A program made the translations under genes and the position numbers. From contig CALYBL010000019.1 in assembly GCA_944412495.1 (NCBI GenBank), positions 1 through 64,000 on the forward strand: a stretch of DNA of 64,000 nt, written 5' to 3'. Of this stretch, positions 15,797-24,960 are shown one piece after another (within the stretch, counting starts at the first letter, position 1; each line of letters opens with the position of its first letter). The notes below the pieces were generated by a model. The model was given only the letters and a program-made list of their open reading frames with translations. It did no database searches and was not told where the DNA came from. This DNA is from an uncultured Clostridia bacterium (GTDB lineage Bacteria; Bacillota; Clostridia; Oscillospirales; Acutalibacteraceae).

Positions 15797-17999
15797 CCTC
15801 ATCACCCTTAAGCAGCATATATTTTAAAGAGGTATATCTTTTTATTCTGCGGTCGTTTTGCGCCATTTTTTCGGCCGCTGACTCGGTCCCCACAAGGATT
15901 ATCATGCTTTTCGCCCTTGTCACCGCCGTGTAAAGCAGATTCCTGTAGCAAAGCTGATATGGTATATCTATCACCGGCATTATAACGCAGTCAAATTCGC
16001 TGCCCTGGCTTTTGTGCACGGTCACCGCATAGGCAAGCTCTAAGCTATCGGCGGCGTCCTCGGAATATATCGCAAGCCGGTCGTCAAAGCGTACGAGCAC
16101 ATTGCCGCTGCGGCGGTCTATCTGCTCGAGTATTCCGACATCGCCGTTAAAAACGCCGTGTCCGGGTGTGCCGTCCTCCCTTGTCCACTCTATATCGTAA
16201 TCGTTTCGTGACTGCATTACCTTGTCGCCCTCGCGCAGCGCATACTGGCCGCGTCTTAGCTCCGGCCTGCCAGTTTTGCCGTTAATTATATCCTGAAGTA
16301 TATTATTGAGATTCAGTGTGCCAAGCGTGCGCTTCCTCGACGGGCACAGCACCTGTATATCGGTCCTCGGGTCAAAGCCGTAGGCCGCCGGCAGTCGCTC
16401 GGTATAAAGCTCCGAAATAAGCCGTGCCGCCGCGGCCGGACTGCTCTGATGCATGAAGAAAAAGTCGGCGTCTTTTCTGTCAAGCGTCATTGGCTCGCCG
16501 TTTATTATCGCGTGTGCGTTTGTAACGATAAGGCTCTGCATCGCCTGCCTGAATACTCTGCTCAGCCTTATCACCGGCACAGTATTGGAGTCTATGATAT
16601 CGTGCAGGACATTTCCAGCGCCCACCGACGGAAGCTGGTCGGCGTCTCCAACCATGATGAGGCGGCAGCCGAGCGGCAGCGCGTCAAGCAAAGAGCAGAA
16701 AAGCTGCGCGTCTATCATGGACATCTCATCGATTATCATGGCGTCGCATTCGAGCGGATTGCGGTAATTTCTGCGGAATACCGGCATGTCGCCCTGCTGA
16801 AACTCCACCTCAAGCAGGCGGTGTATGGTCTTCGCATCTCTTCCGGTAATCTCCGTCATGCGCTTTGCTGCCCGGCCGGTCGGGGCCGCAAGCTGAGTCT
16901 TTATCCCCAGCTCCTCAAATATTGATATTATGGCGTTAAGCGTCGTCGTTTTGCCCGTACCGGGGCCGCCCGTCATTACGAGCATGCCGTTTTTCAGCGC
17001 CTCTATTATTGCGGCGCGCTGAAGCCTCTCATATTTTATTGATGTTTCCTTTTCGACAGAATCTATATATTTTTCCGCATCCGCCCCGCTAACCGGCTTG
17101 AGCGGCTTGTCTGAAAGCATCAGCCTTATCCTGTCAGCTATTCGCTGCTCATAGCCGAACATGCTGTCTAAAAATATAAAGCTGCGCCCTTCTATGTCCA
17201 TCTCCCTAAGCTGCCCGCTTTCCGTAAGCCTGATGCACACCTCTCCGGCAGAAATTTCGCCCAGCAGCATATACGCGGTGTCGAGCAGCTTGTCCCGCGG
17301 CAGGCAGGTGTGACCGTTTAACAGGTTGTGCTTTAATATGTATATAAGCGCCGCGGCAATTCTCGAATCCATATCCTTAGGAAGTCCTAAATACTCTGCA
17401 ATAAGGTCAACTCTCTCAAAGGCGAAATCCATGCCGCTGCTGCACAGCACAAACGGGTCGCTTTCTATTATATCCGCCGCGTCGGCGCCGAAGACTTTAT
17501 AGATGGATATGGCCTCCTCGGCGTTTATGCCGTACTTCGCCAGTGCGGCGATTACCTCTCTCAATCCGAACCGCCGCCGGAAATCCTCCGATATTTCCAG
17601 GGCGCGCGCCTTGCTTATGCCCTTTATGCCGACGAGCCTTTCCGGCTCGCTTTGCAAAACGTTAAAGGTATCGTCCCCGAACTCGTCGACTATCCTGGCT
17701 GCAGTTGCGGGGCCTATGCCCTTAATTGCACCGGATGCTAAATAGCGCCGTACAGCCGCCGCAGAAGACGGCAGGCGGTGTTCGCATGCCTCCGCCTTAA
17801 ACTGCGGGCCGTAGCTTTTATGATTGTCCCAGCTTCCGTAAAGTTCAATGTCCTCGCCCTCGCAAACCAGCGGCATAATGCCGACAGCGGTTATAAGCTC
17901 GCCGCCGGAGCTTACCTCCAGCACCGTAAAACCGCTGTCTTCGTTTCTATATGTAATTGATTCCACACTTCCGCTAAGCTTCTTTAGGTTTAAGTCCAA
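15774..17999 (-). CDS. recD2: ATP-dependent RecD2 helicase
   Basis: A 741-aa superfamily 1B 5'-3' DNA helicase. The N-terminal region has a helix-hairpin-helix section (LVGIKGISKARALEISE) that marks RecD2 rather than RecBCD-type RecD. The Walker A motif is TGGPGTGKTTTLNAI, the DExx box MIIDEMSMID, and the C-terminal motif VTVHKSQGSEFDCVIMP. RecD2 works in DNA repair and replication-fork processing without RecB or RecC. Translation begins at a TTG (MDLNLKKLSG) with AGGAAG 7-8 nt upstream. It overlaps comF downstream and lies 24 bp from a small membrane protein gene upstream. Confidence 0.95.
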   Translation of the reverse strand: MDLNLKKLSGSVESITYRNEDSGFTVLEVSSGGELITAVGIMPLVCEGEDIELYGSWDNHKSYGPQFKAEACEHRLPSSAAAVRRYLASGAIKGIGPATAARIVDEFGDDTFNVLQSEPERLVGIKGISKARALEISEDFRRRFGLREVIAALAKYGINAEEAISIYKVFGADAADIIESDPFVLCSSGMDFAFERVDLIAEYLGLPKDMDSRIAAALIYILKHNLLNGHTCLPRDKLLDTAYMLLGEISAGEVCIRLTESGQLREMDIEGRSFIFLDSMFGYEQRIADRIRLMLSDKPLKPVSGADAEKYIDSVEKETSIKYERLQRAAIIEALKNGMLVMTGGPGTGKTTTLNAIISIFEELGIKTQLAAPTGRAAKRMTEITGRDAKTIHRLLEVEFQQGDMPVFRRNYRNPLECDAMIIDEMSMIDAQLFCSLLDALPLGCRLIMVGDADQLPSVGAGNVLHDIIDSNTVPVIRLSRVFRQAMQSLIVTNAHAIINGEPMTLDRKDADFFFMHQSSPAAAARLISELYTERLPAAYGFDPRTDIQVLCPSRKRTLGTLNLNNILQDIINGKTGRPELRRGQYALREGDKVMQSRNDYDIEWTREDGTPGHGVFNGDVGILEQIDRRSGNVLVRFDDRLAIYSEDAADSLELAYAVTVHKSQGSEFDCVIMPVIDIPYQLCYRNLLYTAVTRAKSMIILVGTESAAEKMAQNDRRIKRYTSLKYMLLKGDEDEAFGHS

Positions 18000-18022
18000 T
18001 TTTCATCTTCCTATTAAACGGT

Positions 18023-18361
18023 TTACAAATCCGATTCAATATAGTCCTTAAGCTCTGCGCTGCTTACCAGCTTTATAGTATCCACAGTGGAAATGAATTC
18101 CTCGCAAATTTCAAGCGTTTCCGGCGGCATCCCACAGTCCACTGCTATTATTTTATTGTAGCAGCCGTGGCCGAACAGGTTCATCTTTTCCACCGCCGAC
18201 CTCAGCTTTATCTCCGCGTCGTCATATTTAAGGGGAAGCAGCATGATTCCCTTCCTCACGCTCTTAGGCACTAACAGAAGATATGTCGCGTACCTTATAA
18301 TTTCGGTAAAGCCGATAACGGCTATGAACAAAGCTAAAATAAATAATATTATCTCCGGCAT
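18023..18361 (-). CDS. Small membrane-anchored protein, unknown function
   Basis: A 112-aa protein from the ATG at MPEIILFIL, chosen because GAGGTG lies 6 nt before it; a frame starting 11 codons earlier lacks a site. Residues 3-29 form one membrane segment. The rest is a cytoplasmic domain with KIIAVDCGMPPETLEICEEF, including a conserved-looking DCGMPPET loop. It lies immediately upstream of recD2 in the same direction. I do not recognise the family; the topology suggests an N-terminally anchored soluble domain. Confidence 0.65.
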   Translation of the reverse strand: MPEIILFILALFIAVIGFTEIIRYATYLLLVPKSVRKGIMLLPLKYDDAEIKLRSAVEKMNLFGHGCYNKIIAVDCGMPPETLEICEEFISTVDTIKLVSSAELKDYIESDL

Positions 18362-18977
18362 GTTTTTCACCTCATTACATTTTATGAGGCGCATGCCTTT
18401 AAGTGCCTGACGGATAAGCAGTATTTTTATTTAATATGTCTGCAGCCGCCCTCTTTACTTCCTCTCTGCCGGGCGCAAACGGACAGCATATGCGGCAGAG
18501 CTTCTAAGCTGCACTGACACAGCGCAGTGCCTGTAATATCCATATTTTTGTACAGATATGCGGCAATTCCCCGCCCTGCCGCCGCAGACAGCGGCTGCTC
18601 ATTGAAAAGGATGCCGGTGCTTTTGCCGCATATATTCACACGCGCGGATATATCAACGTCCCGTCCTGCTTCACTTCCGGCGCATAGCCGAACAACGGCA
18701 GAGCCTTAAAAATTCCATATAAGCCGCCCATATCGCCTTTTTGATATTTGCGTCGCAGTTTTTTCACCGGAGTTTTGCAGCTGTGCACAATCCCGGCACA
18801 GAAAGCCGTGCCGGCGTTCCCGGCCGAATCAATGTTAACTAAATCCATATATTACCGCACAGGTTTGCAACCAGCACAGGTTCGCAGTGACACAGTGACT
18901 GCATTCCGAAATATTCTGACAAGGCACGCTTAGGCAAATTAAGCATCCGCGGCCTGAAAGTCCGCTCAAAAATAAAA
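18362..18977. other. Intergenic region, nothing recognised
   Basis: About 600 bp upstream of the small membrane protein gene and downstream of cdaR. Short open frames on both strands have no ribosome site, no family motif and atypical composition. No clear terminator follows cdaR. Confidence 0.5.
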
Positions 18978-20264
18978 TTACCCGGCCGTGCCCGTCTCTG
19001 TTATGCTTATGTCACACCTGTAGGTGCCGTATGCCCACACACTTGCGTTGTTAAGCATCCTTACGGTTACGCTTTGCGTGTACGTTCCGGGCGCCGTTAT
19101 GCCGGAAAGGTCTATTGTATAATATAAATCTCCTTCATTCATTACCTCTATAACATCTGCAGGACCTACCATAGTAACGACATTCGTGGAAAGCAGCTCA
19201 TAGCTGAACCGTCCGGCAAGGCCCGTCACTACATGATGCCCCGAAATAGGCACGGAAAAATTCCTTTCGGAGTAGCCGTCCATATCAACAGTAACCGTCA
19301 CAGGCAGCTCCGAACGGTCAATAACGCTCACACCCATCCTGTCAATATTTACATCGCGCGTGAAAGTATTGTTGGAAACACTTATTTCATTCACACTTAT
19401 GCTTTCAAGATTAACAGAATCTATTTCTTCAACTACTGTCGACTGACCGGTAATTTCAATACGTTCTGTGCTTAGAGTTGCCGGCAGAGAAAACAGCGTG
19501 GACGGGGTATTTGAATACCTTACGTTTAAATCCACCATCTTATCCATCATCACAGGAACAGTGATATAGCACGTATTTCCCGGACTTATTTCAAGCAAAT
19601 CCGTTGTTATCTCCGCTCCGCTTTCGTCATAGAGCTTTATCTCAGCGGATGGGTAAATAGTCTCTGAGAGGGTTTCCAGCGTCTCCGGAGCATAAACAGC
19701 CCTTACCTCATCAATGGTATTAAGCTCGGTCAGCGGCCCGTATATGCTTACCGATGTATTGTCAATAACGCTCAGTTCACCGATATAGAGCCCCTCGGCG
19801 ACCGTTACATTCTCAATAAACGGCCGCACAGAGAAGGTGCGTGTCTCCTTCTGGTCAAACCTCACCGTGGTAGTTGCCGTGCTCACACTGAACTCAAGCG
19901 AATCACTGCTCGAATTGTCGGCAAGCCGTGCGCTTATCGGAAGGTTGTATACTCCTCTTGCGTTTACATTTATAGTTGAAGCATATGCTTTAATATCGGA
20001 ATCCGTAAGCTGATATAATGCAAAGCGCTCTCCGCGCACGGTAACGTTTACCGTCTGAACGCTCTGCGTTATAACCTCAAGATTGACTGCGCTCGCCGCA
20101 GTACCTGTGGTGTCAATCTCGACAGGGATGTTGTTAAATACTCTTTCGTCGGTAGGATTTACCGCCATGTTAATTACCAGCCAGAAGATTATTGCCAATA
20201 CTATCGAAAATATTGCTACAAATCTGTTGTTGTAAAACAGCTTTTTGACGTCAAGCTTTTTCAT
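18978..20264 (-). CDS. cdaR: CdaR, YbbR-domain regulator of diadenylate cyclase
   Basis: A 428-aa protein with one N-terminal membrane segment (VAIFSIVLAIIFWLVINMAV) followed by about four extracytoplasmic YbbR repeats, each with beta strands such as VTVNVTVRGERFALYQL. CdaR modulates CdaA, encoded immediately upstream. The start at MKKLDVKKLFYNN is chosen because AAGGAG lies 9 nt before it; it overlaps the cdaA stop by 14 nt, implying coupled translation. The C-terminus ends ISITETGTAG. The phosphoglucosamine mutase gene that often follows is not present here. Confidence 0.92.
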   Translation of the reverse strand: MKKLDVKKLFYNNRFVAIFSIVLAIIFWLVINMAVNPTDERVFNNIPVEIDTTGTAASAVNLEVITQSVQTVNVTVRGERFALYQLTDSDIKAYASTINVNARGVYNLPISARLADNSSSDSLEFSVSTATTTVRFDQKETRTFSVRPFIENVTVAEGLYIGELSVIDNTSVSIYGPLTELNTIDEVRAVYAPETLETLSETIYPSAEIKLYDESGAEITTDLLEISPGNTCYITVPVMMDKMVDLNVRYSNTPSTLFSLPATLSTERIEITGQSTVVEEIDSVNLESISVNEISVSNNTFTRDVNIDRMGVSVIDRSELPVTVTVDMDGYSERNFSVPISGHHVVTGLAGRFSYELLSTNVVTMVGPADVIEVMNEGDLYYTIDLSGITAPGTYTQSVTVRMLNNASVWAYGTYRCDISITETGTAG

Positions 20265-21237
20265 CCCTATCATCTCCTTTGACGCCGTTTTTACCGCTCT
20301 CTTCACTTTCCTTCCGGCCGGTTACGTCCTCATCCTGCTTTAATACAGCAGACTTGCCCTTCTTTTTTGAAGGAATAACTCTTTTTTTAATATTTGATAT
20401 CGTTCTCTTTATTTTCGTCTGCTTTCCGTCACCGTTCGAGGAAAGCAGCTCGCTTTCCAGCAGGTTGCGCAGTGTTATCGCCGTATGACTGCGCGTGATG
20501 CCGCCGTTTCTTGTCACAGATATTGTGCCCGTCTCCTCCGACACGACCACGACAACAGCATCCGACTCCTCCGTTACGCCTATGGCCGCACGGTGGCGTG
20601 TGCCGAGCTCACGGCTTATATCAGGGTTTGAAGTAAGCGGAAGTATACATCCGGCGGCGTATACACGTGCATTCCTTATTATTACGGCGCCGTCATGCAG
20701 CGGCGATTTCGGGTAAAATATATTGAGAAGCAAATCCATAGAGGGCTGGGCATTTAGTATGGTACCCGTGCTCATTATGTCGCCGAGCATGGTTTCCTTT
20801 TCAAAAACTATGAGCGCGCCGGTCTTTGTCTCCTGCATGGATTTACAGGCGCGCACAACTGCCTCTATGCAGGCCTTTGTCTCTTCCTCCTCCTCAACCT
20901 TGGTTATTTTTCCTATTATATTAACCTTGCTGCGGCCGAGCTTTTCCAGCGCGTGCCTCAGCTCCGGCTGGAACACTATGACTAAAGATATAAGACCTAT
21001 CTGGAAAACATACTGCATAAGCGTACGGAGCATAAACAAATTCAGCCATATGGATACAAGGTAGACCGCGATAAGTATAAGCAGGCTTTTAAAAAGCCTG
21101 CCGGCTTTGGTCTCCCTTATGAATTTTATTGCCTTATATATTATATAGGCAACAATAAGTATATCCAGCAGATTAGACAGGCTGAACGACTTAATCATAT
21201 TCCATATTTCATTCAATATACTGGTAAATACTGACAT
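20251..21237 (-). CDS. cdaA: Diadenylate cyclase CdaA
   Basis: A 328-aa membrane enzyme that makes c-di-AMP from two ATP. Three N-terminal membrane segments occupy about residues 20-100. The DisA_N catalytic domain follows, with the DGA motif in SPLHDGAVIIRN and the RHR motif in LGTRHRAAIGVTE. An unusually long, highly charged Lys/Asp/Glu-rich tail of about 60 residues closes the protein. c-di-AMP controls potassium and osmolyte transport and cell-wall homeostasis in Firmicutes. It forms an operon with cdaR. Confidence 0.95.
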   Translation of the reverse strand: MSVFTSILNEIWNMIKSFSLSNLLDILIVAYIIYKAIKFIRETKAGRLFKSLLILIAVYLVSIWLNLFMLRTLMQYVFQIGLISLVIVFQPELRHALEKLGRSKVNIIGKITKVEEEEETKACIEAVVRACKSMQETKTGALIVFEKETMLGDIMSTGTILNAQPSMDLLLNIFYPKSPLHDGAVIIRNARVYAAGCILPLTSNPDISRELGTRHRAAIGVTEESDAVVVVVSEETGTISVTRNGGITRSHTAITLRNLLESELLSSNGDGKQTKIKRTISNIKKRVIPSKKKGKSAVLKQDEDVTGRKESEESGKNGVKGDDRDEKA

Positions 21238-21323
21238 ATAAGCGCTCCAAACATTAAGCCTTTATATTAATATTCTATCATATATCCCGCCATATGCAAG
21301 TTATTTTCACTCTAAAATAAAAT

Positions 21324-21352
21324 AATATCCCGCTCATTTGCGGCGGGATATT
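21324..21352 (-). terminator. Terminator after the cysteine desulfurase gene
   Basis: A perfect 10-bp stem (AATATCCCGC / GCGGGATATT) is followed on the minus strand by TATTTTATTTTA, 9 nt after the desulfurase stop. Confidence 0.8.
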
Positions 21353-21360
21353 ACCGTATG

Positions 21361-22515
21361 CTATGCTGGTTTGGATTTAATCGAGAGCTCTTCTATTTTC
21401 CTCACAAGCTGCATAATTTCACTCATGCTGTTATATATCGAAACGCTTACTCTGACAGCGCCGTTGTCTTCAGTTCCCATATGCCTGTGCGCGGCCGGAG
21501 CGCAATGCAGCCCAGCCCTGACGGCAAAGCCGGCATCCGAAAGCTTCTCCGCTGCCGTTTCGCTCGGCAGGCCATTTATGTTAAAGCTCAGCACCGCGAC
21601 GCTGCTTTCCTCCGTCGGATAGTCCGTATAAAGCTCGACGCCGTCTATATTCCCAAGCTCAACGTAAAGCCGCTGTATAAGCGACATTTCGTATGAGTGA
21701 ATCCTTGCCGTCGTCATTTCCTTTACAAAATCGACGCCGGCGGCGCAGGCCAATATTCCCGGCGTGTTTATCGTTCCGCTTTCCAGCCGTTCAGGCATGT
21801 CGGCAGGCTGCTCAAGGCTTGAGGAAAAGGTCCCGGTGCCGCCCTCGATTATCGTGGCCAGCCCCACGTCGCAGTTTGACAGCAGTATGCCGGTGCCGGC
21901 CGGAGAATAAAGTCCCTTATGCGGGGCCACGCACAGGAAATCAATATCCATGTCACGCATATTTATCGGCAGCACGCCGGCCGACTGCGCGGCATCCACG
22001 GCGAATAATATGCCGCGGGAGCGGCACATTTTGCCGAGCCTTTCTATCGGCATGCGTACTCCCCACACGTTTGACGCGTGCGTGCAGACTATGAGCCTTG
22101 TGTTCGGCTTTATAAGGCTCTCAAATGCGGCGGCCGTGGCAGAAGCGTCCCCGGGCATCACCGGCGCCGCGTCGTACTCCACTCCGCGCTTTGACATGGC
22201 ATGCAGCGGCCGCATCACCGCGTTATGCTCCATAGACGACACTATGCAGTGGTCGCCGGGAGTCAGTATCCCTTTTATCACCATGTTCAGCGCCTGAGTG
22301 CAGTTTGCCGTGAAAACAGTCTTGGCAGGGTCTCCGGCGCCGAAAAAGCCGCATATCTTTTCCCGCGCCGAATACACCGCCTCCGCCGTTTTCACCGAAA
22401 GCCGGTGGCCGCTGCGGCCGGGGTTCGCACTGTAATCGCACAGCGCTCCGGAAAACGCCCTGCAGACCGATTCCGGCTTTATAAGCGTTGTGGCGGAATT
22501 GTCAAAATATATCAA
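21361..22515 (-). CDS. Cysteine desulfurase family PLP enzyme
   Basis: A 384-aa class V aminotransferase-fold enzyme. The PLP Lys is in CVAPHKGLYSPAG. The active-site Cys lies in RAGLHCAPAAHRHMGT. It begins MIYFDNSATTLIKPE as in group II (SufS/Csd-like) enzymes, which release sulfur from cysteine or selenium from selenocysteine. No iron-sulfur scaffold or SUF gene is near. Instead it overlaps by 4 nt a DUF3343 protein, a pairing linked in comparative genomics with selenium use. Either a sulfur or a selenium donor role fits. Confidence 0.9.
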   Translation of the reverse strand: MIYFDNSATTLIKPESVCRAFSGALCDYSANPGRSGHRLSVKTAEAVYSAREKICGFFGAGDPAKTVFTANCTQALNMVIKGILTPGDHCIVSSMEHNAVMRPLHAMSKRGVEYDAAPVMPGDASATAAAFESLIKPNTRLIVCTHASNVWGVRMPIERLGKMCRSRGILFAVDAAQSAGVLPINMRDMDIDFLCVAPHKGLYSPAGTGILLSNCDVGLATIIEGGTGTFSSSLEQPADMPERLESGTINTPGILACAAGVDFVKEMTTARIHSYEMSLIQRLYVELGNIDGVELYTDYPTEESSVAVLSFNINGLPSETAAEKLSDAGFAVRAGLHCAPAAHRHMGTEDNGAVRVSVSIYNSMSEIMQLVRKIEELSIKSKPA

Positions 22516-22745
22516 AGCGTATCACCGTCGCTTACTCCATAAACTTTTATACCGTTCTCTTCGAGAATCCTCGACGCCTTTATAGCGTCAAGGTCGTCGA
22601 CCGTTATGCTGTAGCCGCAGCCCACCCGGTTAAGGTGCGCGGGAGTTCGCTCCATACTGGCTCTGTAGCCCATTCTGCGAAGCAGGTCCCTTCCCTTTAT
22701 CGCATAGGTGACAGAGCCGACCATAATGAGTGGATTATTCATCAA
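22512..22745 (-). CDS. DUF3343 Se/S carrier-like protein
   Basis: A 77-aa protein that resembles the DUF3343 (putative Se/S carrier) family: an N-terminal IMVGSVTYAIKGRDLLRR strand-helix and the conserved RVGCGYSITVDD loop whose Cys could carry persulfide or selenide. It is translationally coupled to the desulfurase that follows, so it probably accepts sulfur or selenium from that enzyme. The start could be either of the first two Met codons. Confidence 0.85.
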   Translation of the reverse strand: MMNNPLIMVGSVTYAIKGRDLLRRMGYRASMERTPAHLNRVGCGYSITVDDLDAIKASRILEENGIKVYGVSDGDTL

Positions 22746-23195
22746 TATTCACCTCACATAGCTATAATATGTAGCGGTGCGCGTTTTTGACAGAGCCATG
22801 CGGCGGTGCATTAATATCCGAAAAGCGATAATTACGCTCAAATTGTGTCTTTTTAAAATTAAAGGCTTTAAAGCCGCAGCTTTGGCAATAAAATAATTAT
22901 TGCCGCTATCGGCGTATTCTCCCCTTCCTGCTCATTATATTTAGGGTGCGGCAATTTTGTTCATACAAAAATCCGGCGCAGCTTACGCCGGCTTACGCGT
23001 CTCTCAAATCCGGCACAATGCATAAGCCCCAATAAGAAGTCAGTCTGATTTGACGGTGCCGTTTATGAAATTCCATTAGCATAGGCTTTATCTAAAGCTA
23101 AAGCCGGCGAACATGCCGCCGGCTTTTAACAAGGTATTTACTTAGAATTTCAGGCAATCACAGCTTGAGCCCACTTAAATTCATATCAAATATGC
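22746..23195. other. Intergenic region with two GC-rich hairpins
   Basis: No gene is visible. An inverted repeat CCGGCG / CGCCGG lies at 22973-22991 and a longer one at 23101-23125. The region separates ispF (upstream side) from the DUF3343-desulfurase operon, whose promoter must lie at the other end. Confidence 0.5.
23101..23125. terminator. Hairpin probably terminating ispD-ispF
   Basis: A 9-bp stem AAGCCGGCG / CGCCGGCTT lies about 70 nt past the ispF stop. The T-run is short on both strands, so termination strength is uncertain. Confidence 0.5.
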
Positions 23196-23666
23196 CTACT
23201 GCTCTATCAGAGCGACGGCATAAGCCGATATCCCCTGCATGGCACCCGTAAAGCCAAGCCCCTCCTCAGTCGTCGCCTTTACGTTTACGCAGGAGACGGC
23301 GATGCCGCAGGCATCAGCGATATTTTCCCGCATCTGCTCTATGTACGGCGCAAGCCTCGGTCTCTGAGCCGCTATGCACGCGTCTATGTTTGATATTTTA
23401 TAACCGCTCCTGCTTACCATGCGGCAGACCTCGCAGAGCAGAGCGAGGCTGTCCGCGCCGCTGTATTTGGGGTCGGAGTCGGGAAAATGCTTTCCTATAT
23501 CGCCTAAAGCGGCGGCGCCGAGCAGCGCGTCCGACACAGCATGCAGCAGAACATCCGCGTCGGAATGGCCGAGCAGCCCAAGCTCAAACGGTATATCCAC
23601 ACCGCCTATTATCAGCTTTCTGCCCTTGCACAGCTTATGCACGTCATATCCGAATCCTACTCTCAT
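23196..23666 (-). CDS. ispF: 2-C-methyl-D-erythritol 2,4-cyclodiphosphate synthase
   Basis: A 156-aa MEP-pathway enzyme that cyclises CDP-ME 2-phosphate to MEcPP, for isoprenoid precursors. Metal ligands are in GYDVHKL (Asp8, His10) and a conserved His in [27 protein letters not shown] near the C-terminus is the family signature. The start at [11 protein letters not shown] has GGAGG 8 nt upstream and is preferred over a frame 7 codons longer. It lies downstream of ispD on the same strand. Confidence 0.96.
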   Translation of the reverse strand: MRVGFGYDVHKLCKGRKLIIGGVDIPFELGLLGHSDADVLLHAVSDALLGAAALGDIGKHFPDSDPKYSGADSLALLCEVCRMVSRSGYKISNIDACIAAQRPRLAPYIEQMRENIADACGIAVSCVNVKATTEEGLGFTGAMQGISAYAVALIEQ

Positions 23667-23887
23667 ACGTTTACCTCCGGTTTGCAAATTCAGGCGCCGC
23701 GTAATGCGGCCATGTCCGCAGGCGGCTCAGGCAAAGAATAAAATGGCCTTATCCCGCCAAAAAAGCTCCGCCCGTCAAAGCCGTTTTATATTTTATGATC
23801 ATACGCGCCGGCCTTCACGCCCCAAAAGACACGCCCCGCGACATGTCCGCTTTGTCCGCGGGACTCGCCTCGGTGATTCCAAATATA

Positions 23888-24625
23888 TTATTCCGCTTTT
23901 CTGAGCAAAAGCGCCTCTGCGGCGGCAATATCCTCAGGCGTGGTTATCTTTATGTTGCAGTAATCGCCCTCGACTATTTTTACCTCACCGCCGGCCTCCT
24001 CTATAAGCGAGCAGTCATCCGTCGGCCTGGCGCCCGCGCTGCACGCCTTTTTCAGCAGCGGCAGGTAAAGCTTAGCCTTTATCACCTGCGGCGTCTGCAC
24101 CGCTGTATATTCCTCCCTGTTCGGAGTTTCAACGGCAAAGTGAGCGCCGTTTATGCGCTTGACCGTGTCCTTGAGCGGCACGCCCGGCGCGGCGGCGCCG
24201 TATATTCTGGCTGCGGCCGTCACTCTCGCTATAAGCTCCGTGCTTACAAGCGGCCGCGCGCCGTCGTGTATGGCGAAAAGCTCGCTGTCCTTTGCAGCCT
24301 CGGCCGCGGCAAGCACCGACTCCATGCGTGTGCCGCCGCCCGGCACGATATCTGTCAGCTTCGATATGCTGTATTCGCTGCATAGCTTCTCAACATCTGC
24401 TATGCTTTCCTTTGCCGCAGAAATTATAATTCTGTCAATATCCGCGCTTTTTTCAAAGGCCAGCAGCGTCCGCGCCAGCACGGGGATGCCGAGCAGCGGC
24501 ACAAAAAGCTTGTTTATCCCCTTCATCCTTGATGAGAAACCGGCGGCAGCTATCAGCGCCGCTGCGCTCGCGCCCTCGTCGACTATTTGGTAATCAAGCT
24601 TGAACTGAGCAACTGTATTTGCCAT
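23888..24625 (-). CDS. ispD: 2-C-methyl-D-erythritol 4-phosphate cytidylyltransferase
   Basis: This MEP-pathway enzyme transfers CMP from CTP to MEP. The nucleotide-binding N-terminus AALIAAAGFSSRMKG starts near residue 21. HDGARPLVS and the TPQVIKAKL region are family signatures, as is RPTDDCSLIEEAG. The 20-residue N-terminal lead before the first beta strand is longer than usual, so a later start is possible, but no better ribosome site is evident. A 220-nt gap separates it from ispF. Confidence 0.95.
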   Translation of the reverse strand: MANTVAQFKLDYQIVDEGASAAALIAAAGFSSRMKGINKLFVPLLGIPVLARTLLAFEKSADIDRIIISAAKESIADVEKLCSEYSISKLTDIVPGGGTRMESVLAAAEAAKDSELFAIHDGARPLVSTELIARVTAAARIYGAAAPGVPLKDTVKRINGAHFAVETPNREEYTAVQTPQVIKAKLYLPLLKKACSAGARPTDDCSLIEEAGGEVKIVEGDYCNIKITTPEDIAAAEALLLRKAE

Positions 24626-24960
24626 AAAAATACTTCCATTCTTAAATAATTGCCAAAAATACCCTCAAGCCGGTCGGACAAAGAAGTATTACCTGCGCCG
24701 CACGGATTTGTCATATTCAATAATATTATATATTCCTCGCGCGGCTTTTTCAATACGGCGCGGCATTGAAATAATATATGAGCTGTGATATAATAGCCAA
24801 ATAAAAAGCTCCTGTTACATCGCTTAAAAGCGGCGCTGCCGGTTCCGGCAGGGCTTTTCGATTATTATCGCGTGTGCGGACATCCTCCGTAAGGCCTTGG
24901 TAAAATCGCTTTGCTTTTGCTGCATGAGCTTTAAAATTTAATGCTTTGGGAGGAAGAAAC
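24626..24960. other. Divergent intergenic region, ispD / pyridoxamine kinase
   Basis: Holds the upstream regions of two divergent genes. A hairpin of the form TGCCGGTTCCGGCA lies near 24837-24850. I could not define either promoter with confidence. Confidence 0.4.

Noticed and set aside
22973..22991. Riboswitch near the DUF3343 operon
   Set aside because: Only a short GC inverted repeat; no conserved riboswitch block, and it lies on the far side from a clear promoter.
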